Source of the DNA: Candidatus Kuenenia stuttgartensis
GTDB lineage: Bacteria > Planctomycetota > Planctomycetia > Isosphaerales > Isosphaeraceae
NCBI GenBank assembly: GCA_945872325.1
Contig: CAMBZY010000030.1
Span: forward strand, 1-13,328
Length of the DNA stretch: 13,328 nt
Direction of reading: 5' to 3'
Program-made: the position numbers and the translations under genes
Part shown: piece by piece, positions 8,327-13,328 of the stretch
Numbering within the stretch: the stretch's first letter is position 1
How the letters are laid out: every line of letters begins with the position of its first letter
The notes under the pieces: generated by a model
Databases searched by the model: none
Told to the model about the DNA's origin: nothing
What the model saw: the letters and a program-made list of their open reading frames with translations, nothing else

Positions 8327-8848
8327 ATGGGCAAGCTGGGCAGACGACTCGTCTTTGTGCTGTTAAGCCTGTCGCTGACGCTCATGGGAATTTCCCTGGC
8401 AGTCAATGCGACTGCAACCAACTGGAAGGGCAAACTGGCGAAGCAATCCGCCGAAAAAACCCGTTTGACCACTGACCTCGACATCCTGACCAAGGCTATC
8501 GAAGTCGAGCAGGTCGAGATCAAGAACGCCCAAGAGCTGAAAGCCTCGCAGGACAAGTCCTACGGGGACAAGATCAGACAGGTCAGCGTCGATCTCCAGA
8601 AGACCAAAATCACTCTGGCTAAAACACATACAGACTATCAAGCCTCTCAAATCAAGTTTCAGAACGACCTGAAGGTTCAGGAACAAGTCACTGCCAATCT
8701 CAAAAAGCTGCAAGCTCAGATTGCCGCCCTAGAGAAGCAGAAGGCCTCGTTTGTGACTCAGAACGAAGAGCTGAACGACCTGGTCAGCCAACTTGAACGA
8801 GAAGTTCAGGAACTGTCTCGCTCTGAATCCATTCTCAAATCAAAATAA
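8327..8848 (+). CDS. Membrane-anchored coiled-coil protein (paralogue of the next gene)
   Basis: A 173-residue protein. The ATG at 8327 is chosen for the AAAGGGGA ribosome site five bases upstream; the frame is open from 7994, but the earlier part overlaps lnt and is not protein-like. Residues 7-28 form one hydrophobic span, probably a signal anchor, and ATNWKGKLAKQ follows it. The rest (35-170) is rich in Lys, Gln, Glu, Leu and Ala with heptad-like spacing, strongly suggesting a long coiled coil in the periplasm. The order hydrophobic span, NWK motif, coiled coil is repeated in the next gene, so the two are probably duplicates, with this one lacking the C-terminal domain. I do not recognise a named family; a structural or envelope role is a guess. 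Confidence 0.8.
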   Translation: MGKLGRRLVFVLLSLSLTLMGISLAVNATATNWKGKLAKQSAEKTRLTTDLDILTKAIEVEQVEIKNAQELKASQDKSYGDKIRQVSVDLQKTKITLAKTHTDYQASQIKFQNDLKVQEQVTANLKKLQAQIAALEKQKASFVTQNEELNDLVSQLEREVQELSRSESILKSK

Positions 8849-8868
8849 CTCATCGTATGTGAGTTATT
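8844..8868. repeat. Inverted repeat across the stop codon of the first coiled-coil gene
   Basis: AATAACTCA (8844-8852) pairs perfectly with TGAGTTATT (8860-8868) across a 7-base loop. The left arm contains the TAA stop codon (8846-8848). The stem is AT-rich and no T-run follows, so it may be a weak terminator, an mRNA-stabilising hairpin or a protein-binding site. Confidence 0.45.
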
Positions 8869-8892
8869 GATCCACCAAAACTATCGGTGTAG

Positions 8893-8921
8893 TTGCGGAA
8901 GTCCATAGAATCACTTATACG
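8893..8921 (+). promoter_or_regulatory. Candidate sigma70-like promoter before the second coiled-coil gene
   Basis: TTGCGG at 8893-8898 and TATACG at 8916-8921 are separated by exactly 17 bp, 19 bp before the ATG at 8941. Each box is only a partial match to consensus. If real, the second coiled-coil gene can be transcribed separately from the first. Confidence 0.25.
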
Positions 8922-8940
8922 TCGGGACGAGTGACCTGCC

Positions 8941-9798
8941 ATGACCCAACTCGGAAAATTACTGGTCGTTGCCATCACGATTCTCGCGATGGTCTTCCTG
9001 GGCCTTTCAGCGGTGGTCTTCATGACCGTCGACAACTGGAAGGATAAAACCCTCGCCGAAACCAAGAAATTGCAGACAGCCCAAGGCGAACTGGCCAAAG
9101 CACAGGATGCTTCGGCTCAGGCAGTCACTGAACTGGCCCGCCTTGTTGAAGAACATAAAAACGCCGTCGCCATCAAAGATCAGGAAATCAAAGATCAGGA
9201 TGCCCGGCTGAAGACTAAAGATGTGGATTTATCCCAGATTCGCAAAGAGTTGAGCGTGGCTCAACAAACAGCCACTCTCAGCTCCACGGAATCCGGTACC
9301 CGCGTTGCCGAAACCGAAACCGTTCGTGCCAGCTTGAAATCGGCTCAGGATCAAGCCAATTCATTAAAACTTCAGGAAGCCGACCTCAATCAGCGTGTGG
9401 TCGATCTCAGCAAGAATCTGGAAACAGCTCGTAACGTGAACACACGGCTACGTGAAGAAGTGGCTACACTCAGTAGCACTCTCTCCAAGGCTGGACTGAC
9501 CGCCGATGTGCGTAACGTCAAGTCTCTGACGAATCCACCGGAAGTGGAAGGCATGGTCTCACGCGTTGATTCCAGCTCGGATCACATCGAACTTTCCATC
9601 GGCGGCGACGATGGACTGGTTCCTGGCCACGAACTGTTCGTCTTCCGACGCACGCCTCGGGCTCAATACATCGGAAAGATTCGGATCATCGCAACCGATC
9701 CGGAACGTTCTGTAGCGACTGTTGTTGGCAAAACATATCTTGGCACTCGAGTTACGGAGGGTGACATTGTCTCCACCACGATCAAACCGCGGAGCTAA
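8941..9798 (+). CDS. Membrane-anchored coiled-coil protein with C-terminal beta domain
   Basis: A 285-residue protein. Residues 6-29 form a single membrane span followed by VDNWKDKTLAE, matching the NWK motif of the preceding gene. Residues 35-185 are a long Lys/Glu/Gln/Ala-rich heptad region, almost certainly coiled coil, including a near-repeat IKDQEIKDQD (78-87). Residues 202-280 form a compact beta-type domain: VEGMVSRVD, HIELSIGGDDGLVPGHELFVFR and YIGKIRI, ending in VTEGDIVST. This pattern resembles the small barrel at the C-terminus of FlgT-like and related envelope proteins; that comparison is from memory. The protein is probably anchored in the inner membrane with the coiled coil in the periplasm. 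No strong Shine-Dalgarno is seen. Its end overlaps the next gene by 32 bp. Confidence 0.85.
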   Translation: MTQLGKLLVVAITILAMVFLGLSAVVFMTVDNWKDKTLAETKKLQTAQGELAKAQDASAQAVTELARLVEEHKNAVAIKDQEIKDQDARLKTKDVDLSQIRKELSVAQQTATLSSTESGTRVAETETVRASLKSAQDQANSLKLQEADLNQRVVDLSKNLETARNVNTRLREEVATLSSTLSKAGLTADVRNVKSLTNPPEVEGMVSRVDSSSDHIELSIGGDDGLVPGHELFVFRRTPRAQYIGKIRIIATDPERSVATVVGKTYLGTRVTEGDIVSTTIKPRS

Positions 9799-10033
9799 AC
9801 CCGCAAAGGCTGCACCTGCCGCCAAGGCTAAAACCAGAGCTGGAAGTGGCAGCACACGCAGCTCTTCCCCAGGCCTGTGGGATGAATATCACACCCTCCT
9901 GGCTGTCTCATTAGGTGCTATCGTTATCGGTGCCCTGATGCTCGTTCTCGTGCTCAACAAGTATGGGTTCGACACCTCAGCCAAAGGTGGATCTGCCCAG
10001 AATGCCCCAAGCCTGACACAATCAGTGGCTTGA
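9767..10033 (+). CDS. Small single-span membrane protein with basic N-terminal tail
   Basis: An 88-residue protein if translation starts at the TTG at 9767. That start is chosen because GGAGG (9756-9760) lies six bases upstream, inside the preceding gene; the ATG at 9722 and GTG at 9761 have no usable site. Residues 1-34 are Lys, Arg, Ala, Pro and Ser-rich (AKPAKAAPAAKAKTRAG at 10-26), resembling histone H1-like tails. Residues 43-63 form one hydrophobic span, and a short Gly/Ser/Asn tail follows. With a positive N-terminus it is probably inside-to-outside oriented. The 32-bp overlap with the coiled-coil gene suggests coupled translation and a shared job. Function unknown. Confidence 0.7.
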   Translation: MSPPRSNRGAKPAKAAPAAKAKTRAGSGSTRSSSPGLWDEYHTLLAVSLGAIVIGALMLVLVLNKYGFDTSAKGGSAQNAPSLTQSVA

Positions 10034-10074
10034 ATCTGACTCTCCGTGAGTCGCTTAATTCGATGAATCTTTGT

Positions 10075-10118
10075 GGAGCGTGGCGATCTTAAAACATCGC
10101 CATGCTCCTCTCTCTATT
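10075..10118 (+). terminator. Strong hairpin before glgA, likely terminator or attenuator
   Basis: GGAGCGTGGCGAT (10075-10087) pairs with ATCGCCATGCTCC (10096-10108) over 13 positions, one of them a G-T pair, with an 8-base loop. It is followed by the pyrimidine stretch TCTCTCTATT. It would end the coiled-coil/membrane protein transcript. Because it sits 45 bp before the glgA start, it could instead act in a glgA leader. A smaller hairpin, GACTC/GAGTC, lies at 10038-10052. Confidence 0.65.
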
Positions 10119-10153
10119 GCAACCACTCGTCTGATTTGGGGGGATGCACCAAA

Positions 10154-11632
10154 ATGCGCATTGTCTTTGTGGCCTCCGAAGCCGTTCCATGGGCCAAAAC
10201 CGGTGGTCTCGCCGATGTCGCAGGTGCCCTGCCTGAAGCCCTCGCCGCTCTCGGACACGATGTCACCCTGATCATGCCCCACTATCGAATGGTGGATCGC
10301 GTCGCGCCTGAACCTCAGTCCACCCCCTGGAGATATCAGGTTCCGCTCGGCGGAGGGCACGTCGAAGGCGGAGTCTCCATTGGCCGAACGCCTCACGGAA
10401 CCGTGCGCGTTTTATTTATCGACCAGCCCCAATTTTTCGACCGCGACGGAATTTATTCCGCTCACGGCGCTGACTATCCAGACAATCCCGCCCGTTTCCT
10501 CTTCTTCAGCCGAGCGGCCATCGAGGCCATGCGTCTGGCCGACGTTCGCCCCGACATCATTCACGTGAACGACTGGCACACAGGAATCCTGCCCGTCTAT
10601 CTCCGCGAATTTTACTCCAGTTGCCCGGAAGTGGGCCACGCCGCCGTGGTGATGACCATCCACAACATGGCCTATCAAGGCCGGTATGGCCAATGGGTGG
10701 TCCCACTTGCGGAGCTCCCCTGGAGCCTCTTCGACTGGCGCACTCTGGAATATCACGGGCAAGCAAATTTTCTGAAAGCCGGGCTGGCATATGCCCAGAA
10801 AATCACCACGGTCAGCCCGACCTACTCCAAAGAAATTCAAACGCCTGAATACGGCCACGGCCTTGATTCGATGCTCAGGCACCGCGAGGCCGACCTGGCC
10901 GGGATTGTCAACGGTGTCGATACCACGGAATGGAACCCGGGCCACGACCCGAATATTCCGAAGCATTACGACATTACCAATTTCACGGAAGGCAAAGCCG
11001 CCTGCAAGGCGATTTTGCAGAAAGAAATTGGCCTGCCCGTACGCCCCGACCTACCAATGCTGGCCCAGATTGGTCGGTTGGATTCCCAAAAAGGCTGGGA
11101 CTTGCTATTACCAGTAGCCCACGAATTTCTAAGGCGTGGGGACAGCCAGTTCGTGATCCTTGGCACGGGCGCATGGCATTACCAGGAAGCCTTGGCAAGC
11201 CTGGAGCGTCAATATCCGAATCAGATTCGCAGTTTAATGCAATTCTCATCCCCCTTGGCGCACCTGATTGAGGCCGCCGCCGATCTCTTTTTAATGCCAA
11301 GCCTGTATGAACCATGTGGCCTGAACCAGATTTACAGCCAGATCTACGGAGCGATCCCGATTGTACGTCGCACCGGCGGGCTGGCCGATACGGTGACGGA
11401 TCCTGACGACGCAAAATTGCCATCCAGTCCCGCCACCGGAATTCTCTTCAATCACGCCGATCAGGCAGGCCTGCGCTGGGCGATTGACCGCGGCCTGAGC
11501 GTCTGGAGGGACAAGCCGAAACGCGATCAAATGATCCGGGCCGGGATGTCAAAGGATTGGTCCTGGCATCGTAGCGCCCAGGAATATGTCAGCGTCTATC
11601 AATCGGCTATGCAAGCGATGCAGGGCGTGTGA
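10154..11632 (+). CDS. glgA: Glycogen synthase, ADP-glucose type (GT5)
   Basis: A 492-residue GT-B glycosyltransferase that extends alpha-1,4-glucan chains from ADP-glucose. The ATG at 10154 has GGGGGGA (10138-10144) nine bases upstream, and the N-terminus then begins exactly as the family does. Motifs: KTGGLADV with Lys15 (ADP-glucose binding), HVNDWHTG (137-144), TIHNMAYQG (168-176), TTVSPTYSKEI (218-228), GIVNGVDTTEWNP (250-262), IGRLDSQKGWDLL (306-318), SLYEPCGLNQIYSQIYG (383-399, with Glu386) and RTGGLADTV (406-414). The length is typical and all motifs are intact. No other glycogen genes are nearby. No obvious terminator follows; 11633-11732 holds only a leader for the antitoxin gene. 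Confidence 0.96.
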   Translation: MRIVFVASEAVPWAKTGGLADVAGALPEALAALGHDVTLIMPHYRMVDRVAPEPQSTPWRYQVPLGGGHVEGGVSIGRTPHGTVRVLFIDQPQFFDRDGIYSAHGADYPDNPARFLFFSRAAIEAMRLADVRPDIIHVNDWHTGILPVYLREFYSSCPEVGHAAVVMTIHNMAYQGRYGQWVVPLAELPWSLFDWRTLEYHGQANFLKAGLAYAQKITTVSPTYSKEIQTPEYGHGLDSMLRHREADLAGIVNGVDTTEWNPGHDPNIPKHYDITNFTEGKAACKAILQKEIGLPVRPDLPMLAQIGRLDSQKGWDLLLPVAHEFLRRGDSQFVILGTGAWHYQEALASLERQYPNQIRSLMQFSSPLAHLIEAAADLFLMPSLYEPCGLNQIYSQIYGAIPIVRRTGGLADTVTDPDDAKLPSSPATGILFNHADQAGLRWAIDRGLSVWRDKPKRDQMIRAGMSKDWSWHRSAQEYVSVYQSAMQAMQGV

Positions 11633-11732
11633 TCCGGATTCATCACTTGCTTTGGTTTGATAATCATGCCAAGATGGACTTTAATGAGGGTGGAAGGATC
11701 GCCGCTTTTGACAAGAATGACAGGAGCATTGG

Positions 11733-11951
11733 ATGTCGATTGAATTATCGCTCGAGACTCTATCCGTGGCTGAGAAAGTTCGACTTTTGGAGAGTGTCTG
11801 GCAGAGTCTATGCAGACATTCGGGAGACGTACAATCGCCGGAATGGCACCAGGAGGTGCTCATGGAACGCAAGCGTCGTCTTGAAGCAGGTCAGGCGAGC
11901 ATTTCATCATGGAGCGATGCAAAGGCACGTCTATTGCAAGTGGGCCGATGA
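11733..11951 (+). CDS. Type II antitoxin, Unstab_antitox / TIGR02574-like
   Basis: A 72-residue protein with AGGAG (11722-11726) six bases before the ATG. The pattern ELSLETLSVAEKVRLLESVW at the N-terminus, then SPEWHQEVLMERKRRLEAG (35-53) and SSWSDAKARLL (58-68), matches small antitoxins of the addiction-module family PF09720/TIGR02574. In these a helical N-terminus dimerises and the C-terminal tail wraps a ParE/RelE-type toxin. The stop overlaps the next ATG as ATGA, the normal layout for such pairs, but the toxin that follows is cut short. The pair usually represses its own promoter; I cannot point to an operator here. Confidence 0.8.
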   Translation: MSIELSLETLSVAEKVRLLESVWQSLCRHSGDVQSPEWHQEVLMERKRRLEAGQASISSWSDAKARLLQVGR

Positions 11952-12031
11952 TCGTCAACATTTCATCCGACGCGGAATTTGATCTTATCGCCAGCCATTT
12001 TTGCAATAACCCCGGTTCGATTTCCATATAG
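11948..12031 (+). pseudogene. Truncated ParE/RelE-like toxin remnant
   Basis: The ATG at 11948 overlaps the antitoxin stop codon by four bases. Only 27 codons follow before TAG at 12029-12031. The first 16 residues, MIVNISSDAEFDLIAS, look like the opening of ParE-type toxins, in which an initial beta strand is followed by an acidic helix with Ala-Glu-x-Asp-Leu-like spacing. The sequence after HFCNNPGS no longer resembles a toxin, and neither other plus-strand frame up to about 12180 restores one. A full toxin would be about 90-100 residues, so it is probably inactive. The assignment rests on a short match plus position. Confidence 0.6.
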
Positions 12032-12069
12032 AAATTTATTTAATCTTTGGGGCTCCAGAGGAGACACCT

Positions 12070-12177
12070 ATGAATAGAAATGTCCGAAGGACATCAACAG
12101 GCACCACTCACTCAATTCTATTCGGGCTGGACTTTATGAACACTGAATATCCACCGTTTCTATTATCCTCATTGTGA
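12070..12177 (+). CDS. Possible very small ORF with strong ribosome binding site
   Basis: A 35-codon frame (MNRNVRRTSTG..., ending PPFLLSSL) preceded by AGAGGAGA (12057-12064), five bases before the ATG. That ribosome site is the main support; the peptide has no recognisable domain. It lies in an AT-rich gap (12032-12319) between the broken toxin and the TPR gene, where I see no other gene. It may be chance, or a remnant left by the event that cut the toxin. Confidence 0.2.
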   Translation: MNRNVRRTSTGTTHSILFGLDFMNTEYPPFLLSSL

Positions 12178-12263
12178 TCAGTTTACTCAATGCTGATACA
12201 GCAAACAAATCTCATTCAGCCAGTTTCTAACGAAGAATCTGGCTATAGTAATGATTTCTGTAG

Positions 12264-12292
12264 AAAAAATCGTGGGCCATCAGACCCACGAT
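12264..12292 (-). terminator. Intrinsic terminator of the TPR gene
   Basis: ATCGTGGG (12269-12276) and CCCACGAT (12285-12292) pair perfectly with an 8-base loop. Read on the minus strand, the stem is followed directly by a run of T (complement of 12264-12268), 28 bp after the TPR stop codon. Confidence 0.85.
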
Positions 12293-12319
12293 ATCGAATT
12301 CCTAATCGTCTTTCAGGTG

Positions 12320-13328
12320 TTAATTCTTCAATATCAACTCCTTGAATTTTCTGGCATTTTGATCATCCGGATTAATTTCTAAAACTCGATCAAATTCAAC
12401 TATTGCTTTCTCTGGCATATTACTATTGTAATAAATTTTACCACGCCAGAGCATTGCATCCACATTATCTTTATCTAATTCAAGAACCTTATTAAAATCC
12501 TTTATCGCTTCGTCAAAACGCTTTAATTGAAAACACACATTTCCCCTCAACATTAAAACACCAAGGTTATCCACACTAATTGCCAAAGATTTATCGAGAC
12601 TAATTAACGCCTCTTCATATCTTTCCATTCTAAATAACAAAACTGCTTTATTATTATGAGTGGTCGCATTTTCTTTTATGGACAATGACTTTCCGTAATC
12701 TATGAGTGCTTCTTCATCCCTATCCAGAGCATCTAAAACCAATCCTCTATTATTAAATAGTACTTGGTTTGAAGCTCCCATTGCGATTGCCTTATCAAAA
12801 TCAGCTAATGCCTCCTTGTACTTATTTTGCGTATATAACGCATAGCCCCGATTCTGAAAAGCCGGAGCGTCTGGGTTTAATGCCAAGGACTTTCCATAAT
12901 CAATGATTGCTTCGTCAACTCTGCCTAGAGACTTCAAAACCAATCCTCTATTATTAAAAACGTTCGTAGCTCCCATATCGATTGATTTATCATAATCAGC
13001 TAATGCCTCCTTGTACTTATTTTGCGTATAAAACGCATAGCCCCGATTCTGAAAAGTGACCGCAGTTTCTTTTATAGACAACGACTTCCCATAATCAAGA
13101 ATTGCTTCCTCAACTCTGTTTAGATCATGTAGAACCAATCCTCTATTATTAAATAGAATGTCGTCCGATGCTCCCATAGCGATTGCTTTATCATAATCAA
13201 CCAATGACTCCTTGTACTTCTTTTTTGTAAAAAACGCATGGCCTCGATTCTGAAAAGCTGGCGCACCTGGTTTGATCGCTAAAGACTTTCCATAATCAAT
13301 AATTGCTTCTTCAACTCTGCCAAGAGCA
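12320..13328 (-). CDS. Tetratricopeptide-repeat protein, partial at the N-terminus
   Basis: The frame is open from the TAA at 12320 to the right edge, so 335 residues are visible and the true start lies outside; the TTG at 13204 is internal. The protein is made of 34-residue TPR units with typical A-L-x-x-Y-D-K-A and N-R-G spacing, acting as a helical protein-binding scaffold. Alternating units form pairs of about 65-67 residues (NNRGLVL...YGKSL then QNRGYA...YDKAIAMGA) that are nearly identical in protein and DNA: the AACGCATAGCCCCG-type motif recurs at 12837, 13032 and 13233. One unit lacks two residues (MGATNVFNNRG). The C-terminal three units are more diverged. The gene is visibly more AT-rich than the glgA side. 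No signal or membrane segment is visible. The partner is unknown. Confidence 0.88.
   Translation of the reverse strand, partial: ALGRVEEAIIDYGKSLAIKPGAPAFQNRGHAFFTKKKYKESLVDYDKAIAMGASDDILFNNRGLVLHDLNRVEEAILDYGKSLSIKETAVTFQNRGYAFYTQNKYKEALADYDKSIDMGATNVFNNRGLVLKSLGRVDEAIIDYGKSLALNPDAPAFQNRGYALYTQNKYKEALADFDKAIAMGASNQVLFNNRGLVLDALDRDEEALIDYGKSLSIKENATTHNNKAVLLFRMERYEEALISLDKSLAISVDNLGVLMLRGNVCFQLKRFDEAIKDFNKVLELDKDNVDAMLWRGKIYYNSNMPEKAIVEFDRVLEINPDDQNARKFKELILKN

Noticed and set aside
10073..10153. Upstream start for glgA adding 27 residues
   Set aside because: The extra residues would be encoded by the hairpin and leader, while the ATG at 10154 has a strong ribosome site and gives the family's normal N-terminus.
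11629..11982. 117-codon plus-strand frame after glgA
   Set aside because: It overlaps the antitoxin gene in another frame, starts by overlapping the glgA stop and has no recognisable features.

Overview
The window looks like a chromosomal segment of a planctomycete. The evidence is a CHP03032/DUF4915-type protein, a short secreted protein of a kind I associate with planctomycetes, lineage-specific coiled-coil membrane proteins, and a GC-rich backbone mixed with structured intergenic repeats. The phylum is my inference from gene content; no rRNA or marker phylogeny is available here.

Left part (1-4460), accessory in character. The left edge cuts the end of a plus-strand gene whose last 67 residues resemble the His/Asp end of a YopT-like (C58) cysteine protease. 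Facing it is a 482-residue minus-strand protein with an N-terminal GHAAL motif and a late FNCAS motif, an arrangement like circularly permuted papain/NlpC-P60 folds. Upstream of that, also on the minus strand, are a DUF4915/TIGR03032 protein and a small secreted protein with a CXXCH sequence. Two intergenic stretches here hold strong secondary structure: a set of competing hairpins at 2009-2082, and a 99-bp tandem repeat at 3391-3634 whose arms show compensatory base changes. A terminator with a TTCG loop follows the secreted-protein gene.

Middle part (4459-11632), housekeeping, all plus strand. The first three genes form a likely operon: a glutamine amidotransferase (pabA/trpG type), moeA (molybdenum cofactor insertion, 7-nt overlap with the first gene) and lnt (apolipoprotein N-acyltransferase). 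Next come two related membrane-anchored coiled-coil proteins; the second also has a C-terminal beta-rich domain. An 88-residue single-span membrane protein overlaps the end of the second and probably starts at TTG. A strong hairpin then precedes glgA (ADP-glucose glycogen synthase).

Right part (11633-13328), accessory. A small antitoxin gene of the Unstab_antitox/TIGR02574 kind overlaps by ATGA with what appears to be only the first 27 codons of a ParE/RelE-like toxin, so the module looks decayed. After a gene-poor AT-rich stretch, an AT-rich minus-strand TPR gene made of recently duplicated units of about 65-67 residues runs off the right edge. It ends at a clear intrinsic terminator.

No tRNA, rRNA, CRISPR array, insertion sequence or transposase was seen.
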